16,262 nucleotides of DNA from a bacterium (GCA_021781285.1 JAJXXD010000186.1:1-16262), one strand, 5' to 3'; positions 6,564 through 14,810 are shown, counted from the first letter of the stretch. The notes: generated by a model not told the origin, from the sequence alone. Numbers and translations: made by a program.

Positions 6564-7808
6564 TTAAAAGTTTATAACCACTTCTTTTATCGATTTGCTT
6601 GTCGATTTGGATACGGTAAAATTTATATTATCTATCGTAAATTTTTCGCCCGGAACGGGTATGCGTCCAAGCCTGTCCATTATTAATCCGGATACGGTTT
6701 CATAGTCCGCTTCCGGACTGTTTATAACGCCTACGTTAAAAAGTTCGGATAGCTCGTCTAAAGTCAGCCGTGTGTTTATTAAATAAGTATTTTTGCCTAT
6801 TTTTTTATACATAGCTTCTTCTTCGTCGGTTTCGTCCTTGATTTCACCAACTATTTCTTCGAGAATATCTTCGAATGTTATTATCCCCGATGCCCCGCCG
6901 TATTCGTCCACGACCACGACCATCTGCTGGCGGCTTTTTTGCATTTTGAGCATTATGTTGGATATTCTTAAGGTTTCGGGTATAAATAATACCGGTTTTG
7001 CAATTTCCCCCATCACTTTATCCGCATTTTCGGGATTATATATGTCGAAGGCAAAAACCAAGCTTGATATATTGTCTATACGGTCTTTATAAACAGGTAT
7101 TCTTGAATAATTAGTATCCCCGAAAATCTGCCTTGCTTTGCTTATGCTGTCGTTTTCGTTTAATGCTATCACGTTTATAAGCGGAATCATAACATCTTTG
7201 GAAGTTTTATTTCCGAATTCGAATATCCTTTTTATTATTTTTTTATCGTATTCTTTGAATTCTTCAATATTTCCGCTAATCGTAAGAACTTTAATAAGTT
7301 CGTCTTTCGTTAAAAAAACATTTTTAGACTTGTTTTTAAAAATTAAATTTAATAGTTTGGAAAGGGCTATAAAAATTATATTTACGGGAAAGAATATTAC
7401 GGTAAAAACGGTTATAAGCGGAATGCTCTTCAGCATAAGGCTATTTGCGTGGCGCCTGAAGAGCATCTTGGGAATAATTTCCCCGAAAATAACCATAACC
7501 GGCGTAAGAATGACCGCTACCGCAAACGGGGTATAAGATTTTGCATATTCGTATATAAGGGCGGTAGCAAGAATCGTTGCAGAGGTGTATGCAATATTAT
7601 TTCCAATTAATGAAGTGGAAAAAGTGCTTTCCGGTTTCCTTGTCATTAAAAGCAAAAATTTTGCAAGCCTGCTTCCCTTAGCTTCCTTATGCTTAATTTT
7701 AATTTTATCGTAGCTGATGATTCCTATTTCGGAACCGGCAAAAAATCCTTCAAAAAATATAGCCGCAATTATTATAAGGATATAAATATATATATTATTA
7801 GACGTCAT
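6564..7808 (-). CDS. CNNM/CorC (HlyC)-family membrane protein with CBS pair and CorC domain
   Basis: The 414-residue protein (from ATG 7808) has a DUF21/CNNM membrane domain (several helices within residues 1-150, beginning with a hydrophobic helix and an FFAGSEIGIIS motif), a CBS-domain pair (about 195-320, including SRIPVYKDR and VVVVDEYGGASGIITFEDILEEIVGEI), and a C-terminal CorC_HlyC domain (LINTRLTLDELSELF onward). Members transport Mg2+ or sense it through ATP-binding CBS domains; hemolysin is an old name. An AGAGG (7815-7819) is 6 bp from ATG 7808 but abuts ATG 7814, so 7808 is preferred. The start overlaps the end of the upstream paralogue by 11 bp. Transport direction and ion are not determinable from sequence. 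Confidence 0.9.
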   Translation of the reverse strand: MTSNNIYIYILIIIAAIFFEGFFAGSEIGIISYDKIKIKHKEAKGSRLAKFLLLMTRKPESTFSTSLIGNNIAYTSATILATALIYEYAKSYTPFAVAVILTPVMVIFGEIIPKMLFRRHANSLMLKSIPLITVFTVIFFPVNIIFIALSKLLNLIFKNKSKNVFLTKDELIKVLTISGNIEEFKEYDKKIIKRIFEFGNKTSKDVMIPLINVIALNENDSISKARQIFGDTNYSRIPVYKDRIDNISSLVFAFDIYNPENADKVMGEIAKPVLFIPETLRISNIMLKMQKSRQQMVVVVDEYGGASGIITFEDILEEIVGEIKDETDEEEAMYKKIGKNTYLINTRLTLDELSELFNVGVINSPEADYETVSGLIMDRLGRIPVPGEKFTIDNINFTVSKSTSKSIKEVVINF

Positions 7809-8766
7809 ATTCATCCTCTATTTCTCCGAAAATTTCTTCCAGCAAATCCTCCATAGTTATAATACCTGCCATTTTTCCATATTCGTTGACTACGACGGCT
7901 ATATGTATTTTTTTCTTTTGAAGCTCTCTGAAGAGTTCGAGCGCATTTTTAGAACCGGGAATAAAATAAGGTTTTATCAGGAAAGAATTAAGAGTTCTTT
8001 TTTCTTCGCTTTTATTATAAACCTTGGGCAGGATATTCTTGGCAAGGATTATTCCTATTATATTGTCTTTTTCCCTGAAATATATCGGAATCCGCGAGAA
8101 ATGATTGGTTTCTATAAGTTCTACGGCGGAGGAAACCGGAGTGTTGACGTCCAATTCAAACACGTTATCTTTTTTAGTCATAATATTAGAGGCTTTTAAA
8201 TACGAAAGTTTTAAAAAATTTTTTATAAATTCATATTCTTTTTCTTTTATTTCCCCTTCATTTTTGCCTATTTCAATAATAGTTCTTAATTCTTCATTTG
8301 ATATCGACTCTTCCTTTTTCAGTTGAAGCCGCTTTCCCGCAAAGCCTGTTTTTTCTATTAACAATCCCGCAAAATAGACTGCATGAAAAAACATATGAGA
8401 AACCAATAAAGATAATTCAACGGGTTTTTTAAGGGCAATTATCTTAGGAACTATTTCCGCAAGAATGATAAGGGTAAGCGAAATGGATATAATGGAATAA
8501 ATAACCGGCATATGTTTAAAATATTGGCTTAAAATTATAGACCCGATGCTTGCCGTTATAACATTTGCCGCCATATTTCCAATTAAAATTATTACAAGGA
8601 ATACAGACGAGTTTCGTATCAGAAAAATTACCTTATTTTTTTTCCTTATATTTAATTCATCTATATCTGCCTGAGTAAGAGAAAATACCGAAGATTCCGA
8701 AATGGAAAAAACGGATGAAATTATAAGGAATAAAATAAACAACAAAAATGAAATAAGGATATACAT
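7798..8766 (-). CDS. CNNM-family membrane protein with CBS pair, lacking the CorC domain
   Basis: This 322-residue paralogue of its downstream neighbour has a DUF21/CNNM membrane part (first helix, then SSVFSISESSVFSLTQAD, and further helices with the LAEIVPKIIAL segment) followed by two CBS motifs (SRIPIYFREKDNIIGIILAKNILP and VVVNEYGKMAGIITMEDLLEEIFGEI). It stops within six residues of the second CBS motif, so the C-terminal CorC_HlyC domain is absent. The reading frame is intact and the stop lies inside the start region of the next gene, which argues for a natural short form rather than a recent frameshift. The gene begins 7 bp after the thiL stop. The two proteins may form a heteromer; this is inference. 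Confidence 0.86.
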   Translation of the reverse strand: MYILISFLLFILFLIISSVFSISESSVFSLTQADIDELNIRKKNKVIFLIRNSSVFLVIILIGNMAANVITASIGSIILSQYFKHMPVIYSIISISLTLIILAEIVPKIIALKKPVELSLLVSHMFFHAVYFAGLLIEKTGFAGKRLQLKKEESISNEELRTIIEIGKNEGEIKEKEYEFIKNFLKLSYLKASNIMTKKDNVFELDVNTPVSSAVELIETNHFSRIPIYFREKDNIIGIILAKNILPKVYNKSEEKRTLNSFLIKPYFIPGSKNALELFRELQKKKIHIAVVVNEYGKMAGIITMEDLLEEIFGEIEDEYDV

Positions 8767-8773
8767 AGAGAGT

Positions 8774-9808
8774 TTATAAATGTTTAAAAGTAAAGTCTTT
8801 AGGAAAGTAAAGAGCGCCGCCCTTTAAAAAATTTACGCATCCGGGCTTATCGGTTATATGCCCGATTTTTTTTATTTTAACTCCGGCGGTTTTTGACAAT
8901 TTCAGCAGTTCTTTTTCTTTATATTCTTCCGCCGTCCATAAAAGCTCGTAATCTTCCCCGAATGAAACCGCTTTGTCGATATAATCTCTGATATTTAAAA
9001 TCATGCAGATATATTTCAATTCCTCATTTATCGGGATCTCGTCAATATATATTTCGCATCCGCATCCATTGCCGATTACGTTAAAAATATCTTTAACAAG
9101 TCCGTCGCTTATATCCGTTAACGAATTGGCGAGTTTTTTTTCCGATAATTTCCTGCCTAAATTTATCCTCGGTTGCGGAAGTTTATATTTATCTATTAAA
9201 TTTTCTATAAGTTTTTTATCCTCGGACTTGAGGTTCGGATAGTTTTTAAATATATAATTTTTATTGTCGTTAAGATAAAACGCCATCCATGAATTTCCGA
9301 GTTCTCCCGAAACATATACTTGTTCACCCGTTTTAGAACTGAATCTCTTAATGACGTTTTCGTCTTTATAGTCGCCTATTATGGTTGCAGATATAGAAAA
9401 TTCGGAGGATTTGGATATATTTCCGCCTATAAGCGAAACCCTGTATTTTTTTGCGGTATCTATGATTCCCCTTAATGTTTGCCTGATATTATCTTCGTTT
9501 ACATGCGCGGGTATAAAAAGAGACAAAACCAATAATCTCGGAATTCCGCCCATAGCGGCAATATCGCTTAAATTTACGAGTAAAGATTTTTCTCCTATTT
9601 CATAAAAATCGTATAAATCAAAATTAAAGTGGATATTTTCGGTTATGCTGTCGGAACTCACGAGCATACGATTTTTATCTTCGATAATAGCGCAGTCGTC
9701 GCCGATTGATTCAATAACTAACGATTTATTAAACTTTTGGGTTTCGAGGCTTAATCGCTCTATCTCTTTTATTAAACCCGTTTCATTTAACTTTTCTTTT
9801 TTTATCAC
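8774..9808 (-). CDS. thiL: Thiamine-monophosphate kinase ThiL
   Basis: ThiL phosphorylates thiamine monophosphate with ATP to give thiamine diphosphate, the active cofactor. The family motifs are visible: SIGDDCAII (residues 35-43), SSDSITENIHF (51-61, metal- and phosphate-binding aspartate), LVNLSDIAAMGG, LIGGNISKS and LTDISDGLVKDI, with GEDYELL near the C-terminus. Length (344 residues) is normal. The start is uncertain: GTG at 9808 overlaps lon by 26 bp and gives a normal N-terminus; ATG at 9853 would overlap by 71 bp and add 15 unconserved residues. Neither has a good Shine-Dalgarno, so coupling to lon translation is likely. It is followed after 7 bp by the CNNM gene. No other thiamine gene is present. 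Confidence 0.9.
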   Translation of the reverse strand: MIKKEKLNETGLIKEIERLSLETQKFNKSLVIESIGDDCAIIEDKNRMLVSSDSITENIHFNFDLYDFYEIGEKSLLVNLSDIAAMGGIPRLLVLSLFIPAHVNEDNIRQTLRGIIDTAKKYRVSLIGGNISKSSEFSISATIIGDYKDENVIKRFSSKTGEQVYVSGELGNSWMAFYLNDNKNYIFKNYPNLKSEDKKLIENLIDKYKLPQPRINLGRKLSEKKLANSLTDISDGLVKDIFNVIGNGCGCEIYIDEIPINEELKYICMILNIRDYIDKAVSFGEDYELLWTAEEYKEKELLKLSKTAGVKIKKIGHITDKPGCVNFLKGGALYFPKDFTFKHL

Positions 9809-12275
9809 CCTTATTTTTATTAATTGGTTTAACTTTATTAGGCGCGCCGGCATCTATATCGGATATGCCGATTATCGCATGTTTTATGACCTCGTCCATA
9901 TGCCTGACCGGTATAAATTTGAGGTTTTTCTTAACTAACGGGGAAATATCCTCCAGATCTTTTTTGTTCCTTTCCGGTATCAGAATAGTTTTTATACCGG
10001 CTCTTAAAGCGGCTAAGGATTTTTCTTTCAGTCCGCCGATAGGCAGAACGTTGCCCCTCAGGGTTATTTCGCCGGTCATAGCGATGTCTTTTCTGACCGG
10101 CTTTTTCAGCAACGCCGAAATCAGCGAAGTCGCCATAGTTATTCCCGCAGAAGGTCCGTCTTTGGGTATGGCTCCTTCCGGTATATGAATATGAATATCG
10201 TTTTTCTCAAACGTATCGGCTTTAATGCCGAGTTCGTCGGCTTTCGACCGTGCATAGCTGACTGCGGCATGGGCGGATTCTTTCATAACGTCGCCGAGCT
10301 GGCCCGTAAGCGATACCCCCCCCTTGCCTTTAACGAGGATAGTTTCTATGTATAAAACTTCTCCGCCGACCGGCGTCCATGCAAGACCGGTGGATACGCC
10401 TATTTCGTCTTTCTGCCTCTCTTCCCCCGGAAGAATTTTTATCGTTCCAAGGTATTTATGTATATTTTTATCGGTTATAATATATTTCTTAATTTTATTT
10501 TCAGCTATGAGTCTTGCGATTTTCCTGCATACCGTTCCTATTTCCCTTTCCAAATTTCTTAAACCGGCTTCACGGGTATAACCCGCAATAATGGTTTTTA
10601 CGGCACTCGGCTTAAATTCGATATAATCTTTTTTTAATCCGTTTTCCTTAATCTGTCTGGGTATAAGATATTTTTCGGTTATTTTTTCTTTTTCCTCGAG
10701 AGTATATCCCGATAAATTTATAATTTCCATCCTGTCTCTTAAAGGAGAAGGTATAGTGTCGGCAACGTTGGCGGTTGCAACGAACATTACGTTCGACAAA
10801 TCAAAAGGAACATTCAGGTAATGGTCTGAAAAAGAAAAATTCTGCTCCGGATCCAAAACTTCTAAGAGAGCGGAAGACGGGTCGCCTCTAAAATCGGTTC
10901 CAACTTTATCGATTTCGTCTATCATAAAAACCGGATTATTGGTCCCCGCCTGTTTTATTCCCTGAATCACTCTTCCCGGAAGCGCTCCGACGTATGTTCT
11001 TCTGTGTCCCCTTATTTCGGCTTCGTCATGCACGCCGCCGAGAGAAACCCTGATGAATTTTCTATTCATGGCTTTTGCTATAGATTTGCCGAGGGAAGTT
11101 TTTCCGACGCCGGGGGGACCGATGAAGCATAATATCGGACCTTTCATTTTTTTATTTAGTTTTCGGACGCTTAAATATTCAAGTATTCTCTCTTTGATTT
11201 TTTCAAGGTCGTAGTGGTCTTCGTCCAGAATTTTTCTTGCAGTTTCTATATCAAGATTGTCCTTGGTCTTTTTTGACCACGGTATATCGGAAAGCCATTC
11301 CAAATAAGTCCTTATCGTAGATGCTTCCGCGGCGTCCTGATGCATAGATTCCAATCTTGATAACTGTTTTTCGGCTTCTTTCATAACTTCGGCAGGCATT
11401 TTTGCCGCGATTATTTTTTCCCTTAATTCGGCTATTTCCTGAGATTTTTCATCCGTTTCGCCGAGTTCCTGCTTAATCTGCCTAAGTTGTTCCCTTAGAA
11501 AATAATCCCTCTGGGTTTTCGTCATTTCTTCTTTTGCCTGGGATTGAATTTTAGCCTGCATAGAAAGGATTTCTATTTCTCTTGCAAGTATATCGTTGAC
11601 TCTTTTAAGCCTTTCCGCCTGGTCGGTTTCTTCGAGTATTTTCTGGGATTCGTCTATTTTTAAGCCTAAGTTGGATGCTACTATATCCGCAAGCCTCCCG
11701 GGATTGTTGATATTTTCAAGTATTATTAATATGTCCTGAGACGGGAGCCTGCCGAGAGATACATATTTTTCAAGCTGTTCTTTTACGTTTCTCATAAGAG
11801 CGTCAACAGCCGGAGTAATTTCCGCAATGTTCTCATCTTTGATTTTAGACACTTTTACAAGATAGAACGGTTTTATTTGAACGAATGTTTCTATTTTGGC
11901 TTTTAATAAACCCTGCACTAATATCTTAACTCTTCCGTCCGGAAGTTTAAGCATTTTCATAATCATTGCGACGACGCCGACATCGTATATATCGTTTTGA
12001 GAAGGTTCTTCGACTATTATGTCTTTTTGGGCGGATAAAAGGATTAATCTGTCTTTAGACAGGGCTTCATCTACCGCTTTAATGGAAGCCTCTCTTCCTA
12101 CGAAAAGCGGAATTATCATAAAAGGAAAAAGAACAAGGTCCCTAATGGGCAGAAGCGGTATGACTTCGGGCAGCTGAATTTCTTCAGGCAAATCTTGCTG
12201 TTCGATGTTTTCTCCTTTTCCTATAACAATTTCGTTAAGATTAGCGCCGTTCATATTAGCATCGATTTTATTCAT
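9783..12275 (-). CDS. lon: ATP-dependent protease Lon
   Basis: Lon is a homo-oligomeric cytosolic AAA+ serine protease that degrades misfolded and regulatory proteins. The 830-residue chain has all parts: LAN substrate-binding domain (about 37-230, starting EVIPLLPIRDLVLFPFM), helical region with coiled-coil (230-330), AAA+ module with Walker A GPPGVGKT (386-393), Walker B MIDEID (451-456), and the protease domain with catalytic Ser709 in PKDGPSAG and Lys752 in GGLKEKS. The last 20 residues are a lysine-rich tail of low complexity. ATG is preceded by AGGGG 9 bp upstream. The 97-bp spacer from hsp20 contains AT-rich palindromes and could hold its own promoter; no CIRCE element or sigma32-like promoter is evident. 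Confidence 0.97.
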   Translation of the reverse strand: MNKIDANMNGANLNEIVIGKGENIEQQDLPEEIQLPEVIPLLPIRDLVLFPFMIIPLFVGREASIKAVDEALSKDRLILLSAQKDIIVEEPSQNDIYDVGVVAMIMKMLKLPDGRVKILVQGLLKAKIETFVQIKPFYLVKVSKIKDENIAEITPAVDALMRNVKEQLEKYVSLGRLPSQDILIILENINNPGRLADIVASNLGLKIDESQKILEETDQAERLKRVNDILAREIEILSMQAKIQSQAKEEMTKTQRDYFLREQLRQIKQELGETDEKSQEIAELREKIIAAKMPAEVMKEAEKQLSRLESMHQDAAEASTIRTYLEWLSDIPWSKKTKDNLDIETARKILDEDHYDLEKIKERILEYLSVRKLNKKMKGPILCFIGPPGVGKTSLGKSIAKAMNRKFIRVSLGGVHDEAEIRGHRRTYVGALPGRVIQGIKQAGTNNPVFMIDEIDKVGTDFRGDPSSALLEVLDPEQNFSFSDHYLNVPFDLSNVMFVATANVADTIPSPLRDRMEIINLSGYTLEEKEKITEKYLIPRQIKENGLKKDYIEFKPSAVKTIIAGYTREAGLRNLEREIGTVCRKIARLIAENKIKKYIITDKNIHKYLGTIKILPGEERQKDEIGVSTGLAWTPVGGEVLYIETILVKGKGGVSLTGQLGDVMKESAHAAVSYARSKADELGIKADTFEKNDIHIHIPEGAIPKDGPSAGITMATSLISALLKKPVRKDIAMTGEITLRGNVLPIGGLKEKSLAALRAGIKTILIPERNKKDLEDISPLVKKNLKFIPVRHMDEVIKHAIIGISDIDAGAPNKVKPINKNKGDKKRKVK

Positions 12276-12334
12276 ATTTTATTCCCCTGTTATGCTGTAA
12301 TGTGTATGTATAAATATTATACTATAATTATAGA

Positions 12335-12348
12335 ATTATAGCTATAAT
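12335..12348. repeat. 14-bp perfect palindrome upstream of lon
   Basis: ATTATAGCTATAAT is perfectly self-complementary and lies in the 97-bp hsp20-lon spacer, among further TATAATT copies. It could be an operator or simply AT-rich promoter DNA; several minus-strand TATAAT sequences are present but none has a good -35 at 16-18 bp. Confidence 0.35.
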
Positions 12349-12372
12349 CGCTTGATAAATTTTACTATATAT

Positions 12373-12825
12373 TTATGAAATAGGTATCAAAGTTTCGGAG
12401 TTTATAAAAATATCTCCTATTTCAAAATTTATGCTTAAAACCCCGTCGGATAAGACCGCTCTAATATTTTGCTTGGAAGGAGTAACAGGCAGCAGGACAA
12501 ATCTTTCGAACCTGCCGAACCTTCTTTCTATGCAGAAAAAATTAACCTTAGATTTTATTTTCGGCTCCAATTTCCATCTTATGGCAAGGATGTTATTATG
12601 AACGGCTAATAATATGTTGTCTTTGGAAATCCCCGGCAGTTCAATTTCGATAGTCAATTTGCTTTTATTCGTGTATATGTCTATAGGTGCGGAGTTTGTC
12701 TTGAAAGCATAAGGCAGGTCCTCCATGGGAAAAAACCCGAAATGAAAGTGAAAAATCCTTTCCACCTCGTTTTTAAATTTTATCATCTTTCTGCTGAAGT
12801 TTTCGTTATCGTCAAAAAATTTCAT
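12373..12825 (-). CDS. Small heat shock protein, Hsp20/alpha-crystallin family
   Basis: This 150-residue ATP-independent holdase contains an alpha-crystallin domain at about residues 47-134: PIDIYTNKSKLTIEIELPGISKDNI opens it in the usual way, ERRFGRFERFVLLP follows, and AVLSDGVLSI (113-122) matches the A-x-x-x-G-V-L signature. The C-terminal tail carries IPI (147-149), the IxI motif that docks subunits into oligomers. The N-terminal 45 residues are short and phenylalanine-rich, as expected for client contact. The start has only a weak GGA upstream. It lies 17 bp after galU and before lon, so a chaperone and a protease for unfolded proteins are adjacent. Note RWKLEPKIKSKV replaces the typical GxR loop segment. 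Confidence 0.88.
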   Translation of the reverse strand: MKFFDDNENFSRKMIKFKNEVERIFHFHFGFFPMEDLPYAFKTNSAPIDIYTNKSKLTIEIELPGISKDNILLAVHNNILAIRWKLEPKIKSKVNFFCIERRFGRFERFVLLPVTPSKQNIRAVLSDGVLSINFEIGDIFINSETLIPIS

Positions 12826-12826
12826 A

Positions 12827-12854
12827 ATTTAATTTCCGCAATTTAATTTCCGCA
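12827..12854. repeat. Tandem 14-bp duplication spanning the galU stop
   Basis: ATTTAATTTCCGCA occurs twice head to tail (12827-12840 and 12841-12854). The right copy contains the last codons and stop of galU; the left copy forms almost the whole galU-hsp20 spacer. The duplication supplies the only GGA upstream of the hsp20 start. Confidence 0.85.
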
Positions 12855-13715
12855 CCATTCCGATTTTTTAATAAATTCCATTAAGCCGCTTCTTATTTCA
12901 TCGTTTTTTAATCCGTAAATTATCTGCGCTTTAAGCAGGTCTAACTTGTTGCCGCCGTCGTATCTGTTCCCTTCGAATTCTAAGGCATAAACGGGTTGAA
13001 TCTGCAGAAGCGACTTTATTGCGTCGGTTAGCTGAATCTCTCCTCCTTTGCCCGGTTTAGTATCTTTGAGGAAGTTGAATATATCCGGCATCAAAATATA
13101 TCTTCCTATTATGGCAAGATTGGACGGGGCGTCTTTAAGCTCAGGTTTTTCAACGAGGTCTTCGACGGCGTATAATCCTTTTTCAATCTCTTTTCCGCTT
13201 ATTATTCCGTATTTTGAAACATCTTCGTCTTTTACTCTTTGAACGGCTAAAACGGAATATCTGAAATTTTTATATATATCCACCATCTGTTTCATAACCG
13301 GCGTATCCGAGTCTATAATGTCGTCGCTTAAAACAACAGCGAACGGTTCTTCGCCCACCATGTTCTGCGCGCATAAGATTGCATGCCCCAAACCAAGCGC
13401 TTCTTTTTGCCTCGTATATGTAAGGCTGATTCGACTGGATATTTCATCTACGGATTTAAGCAGGTGGTGTTTTCCTTTTTCTTTGAGTAAAATTTCGTGT
13501 TCTATAGACCTGTCGAAATAATCTTCGATAGCCGTTTTGCCCCTGCCCGTAATAATTATTATATCCGTAATATCGGCGCCCATGCATTCTTCCACCCCGT
13601 ATTGTATAAGCGGCTTATCCACCAATACAAGCATTTCTTTAGGGATTGATTTAGTAATCGGCAGAAGCCTTGTTCCTAGACCGGCGGCCGGGAAGACCGC
13701 CTTGTTAACCTTCAT
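12843..13715 (-). CDS. galU: UTP-glucose-1-phosphate uridylyltransferase GalU
   Basis: GalU makes UDP-glucose from UTP and glucose-1-phosphate, feeding lipopolysaccharide, exopolysaccharide and glycolipid synthesis. The 290-residue protein has normal length and the sugar-nucleotidyltransferase fold: FPAAGLGTRLLPITKSIPKEM (residues 8-28) for nucleotide binding, then VDKPLIQYGVEE, FAVVLSDDIID with the metal-binding aspartate, a VEKP segment, and GKGGEIQLTDAI for glucose-phosphate binding. A Shine-Dalgarno GGAGG lies 11 bp before ATG. It is the first gene of the minus-strand series leading to hsp20, lon, thiL and the CNNM pair. The combination looks like a general growth operon rather than a sugar-specific cluster. 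Confidence 0.95.
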   Translation of the reverse strand: MKVNKAVFPAAGLGTRLLPITKSIPKEMLVLVDKPLIQYGVEECMGADITDIIIITGRGKTAIEDYFDRSIEHEILLKEKGKHHLLKSVDEISSRISLTYTRQKEALGLGHAILCAQNMVGEEPFAVVLSDDIIDSDTPVMKQMVDIYKNFRYSVLAVQRVKDEDVSKYGIISGKEIEKGLYAVEDLVEKPELKDAPSNLAIIGRYILMPDIFNFLKDTKPGKGGEIQLTDAIKSLLQIQPVYALEFEGNRYDGGNKLDLLKAQIIYGLKNDEIRSGLMEFIKKSEWCGN

Positions 13716-13761
13716 AAAATAGATAGCCTCCGTATATTTTAACTGAATGAATACTGAAATT

Positions 13762-13789
13762 AATATATCATAAAAAAAAAATTTATCAA
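13762..13789 (-). promoter_or_regulatory. Predicted promoter for galU
   Basis: Minus strand TTGATA (13789-13784), 16 bp including a run of T, then TATATT (13767-13762). Transcription would start near 13755, about 40 nt before the galU ATG. The poly-T spacer is unusual but the elements are close to consensus. Confidence 0.4.
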
Positions 13790-13796
13790 TATTATT

Positions 13797-13825
13797 TTGA
13801 TAATAATCATACTTTGTGGTAGAAT
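13797..13825 (+). promoter_or_regulatory. Predicted promoter for the TlpA-like gene
   Basis: TTGATA (13797-13802), exactly 17 bp, TAGAAT (13820-13825). Expected transcription start near 13832, about 53 nt before the ATG at 13885. It is divergent from, and close to, the predicted galU promoter. Confidence 0.55.
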
Positions 13826-13884
13826 AACATATCTAAGTTAAATGACAATAAAAATAACATAAAACCTAATAAAATAATATAAAA

Positions 13885-14466
13885 ATGAACAGAAGAAATA
13901 TACAAATCGTTAAAGCCTTGATTTTTATTCTGGTTATTGTTCTTATCTCTATCTTAATAATAAAAACTCCTTATCTGCTGAAGAAAAGTAAAGATTATGC
14001 GGTTAAAAAATCCGGCAATAAGGTTTTAGCGCCTCTTTTCTCCGTTTCCGGCATTAACTATAACGGAAAAATTTTATCTCTGAAAAATTATAGAGGGAAA
14101 ATAGTTTTAGTAAATTTCTGGGCTACATGGTGTCCTCCCTGCAGAGATGAAATTCCAAGATTGGAAAAATTTTACAAATTACACAAAAAAGACGGTTTTG
14201 CAATAATAGGTCTTTCGGTTAACAATCAGGGGAAAAACTACGTCCTGCATTTTATAAAGACTTTTAAAGGCGGAATAATAACTTATCCGGTTGGAATGGC
14301 GGATTATTCCATAGAAAAGGCATACGGAAATATATATGAAATTCCGCAGTCGTTTTTGATAGATAGAAACGGTTATGTCGTTAAACATATAACCGGAGAA
14401 ATACCGCGCGGTTATTTAACTTATCAATTTAATAAGTTGAATAAGCCGAACGTAAGTAAAAAATAG
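13885..14466 (+). CDS. TlpA/ResA-family membrane-anchored thiol-disulfide protein
   Basis: The 193-residue protein has an uncleaved N-terminal membrane anchor (about residues 8-26) after a short basic segment, placing the rest outside the cytoplasmic membrane. The thioredoxin-like domain begins near 48 (APLFSVSGINYNGKILSLKNYRG) and carries FWATWCPPCRDEIP with the redox pair Cys83/Cys86. WCPPC is typical of TlpA, ResA and CcmG reductases, which act in cytochrome c maturation or reduce periplasmic disulfides. The cis-proline loop is EIPQSFLID. No CcdA or other cytochrome maturation gene is next to it, so its partner is unknown. There is no Shine-Dalgarno before ATG. The stop lies 11 bp before the first tRNA-like sequence. 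Confidence 0.87.
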   Translation: MNRRNIQIVKALIFILVIVLISILIIKTPYLLKKSKDYAVKKSGNKVLAPLFSVSGINYNGKILSLKNYRGKIVLVNFWATWCPPCRDEIPRLEKFYKLHKKDGFAIIGLSVNNQGKNYVLHFIKTFKGGIITYPVGMADYSIEKAYGNIYEIPQSFLIDRNGYVVKHITGEIPRGYLTYQFNKLNKPNVSKK

Positions 14467-14477
14467 AATGTTTATAC

Positions 14478-14604
14478 GGAGAGATGGCCGAGTCCGGTTG
14501 AAGGCGATTGACTCGAAATCAACGGAGTTCAGCGAAGCTCATTGTAGGCGTAAGCTTACCGGGGGTTCGGACGCAGTCCGGCAAAGTTCATTCCTCTCTC
14601 CGCC
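14478..14604 (+). pseudogene. tRNA-Ser(CGA) copy interrupted by two hairpin inserts
   Basis: The first 45 nt (14478-14522: acceptor 5' strand, D arm, anticodon loop CTCGAAA) are identical to the intact gene at 14670. A 19-nt insert, CGGAGTTCAGCGAAGCTCA (14523-14541), then splits the anticodon stem from the variable arm. The next 28 nt (14542-14569) again match exactly. A second insert of about 21 nt (14569-14589), folding as CGGAC-GCA-GTCCG, sits in the T loop. The acceptor 3' strand TCTCTCC is kept (14595-14601), but the T stem is degraded and CCA reads CCG. It is probably non-functional, though an active processed form is not excluded. Confidence 0.75.
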
Positions 14605-14669
14605 GTCAATATGAAATATGAAACTTAATTTACAATTATATAAATATATATAAAGTATTATTTTTTAAC

Positions 14670-14761
14670 GGAGAGATGGCCGAGTCCGGTTGAAGGCGAT
14701 TGACTCGAAATCAATTGTAGGCGTAAGCTTACCGGGGGTTCGAATCCCTCTCTCTCCGCCA
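14670..14761 (+). tRNA. tRNA-Ser, anticodon CGA (reads UCG)
   Basis: A complete class II tRNA of 92 nt. Acceptor GGAGAGA (14670-14676) pairs with TCTCTCC (14751-14757), discriminator G and encoded CCA follow. The anticodon stem is ATTGA/TCAAT around loop CTCGAAA, giving anticodon CGA. The long variable arm GTAGGC-GTAA-GCTTAC forms one G-T pair, and the T arm is GGGGG-TTCGAAT-CCCTC. The discriminator G and the long variable arm are serine identity elements. Confidence 0.95.
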
Positions 14762-14810
14762 TTAAAACAAGCATTGGCGAATAGCGGGGATATAAAATAA
14801 AGGGTATTCG

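Noticed and set aside
7798..7814. Frameshift splitting one CNNM protein into two
   Set aside because: Each frame has its own complete membrane domain and CBS pair, and the second has its own start with AGAGG, so these are two genes.
6564..13715. Antisense plus-strand frames of 64-132 codons within the minus-strand genes
   Set aside because: They mirror conserved genes, lack ribosome binding sites and show no family resemblance.
14523..14541. Archaeal-type (bulge-helix-bulge) tRNA intron
   Set aside because: All genes are bacterial, the insert is past the anticodon stem rather than at position 37/38, and no bulge-helix-bulge fold is apparent.
14605..14669. Truncated duplicate of the 14928 gene start after the first tRNA relic (ATGAAACTTAATTTAC)
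   Set aside because: Only a few AT-rich bases match and the frame stops after 11 codons; likely chance.
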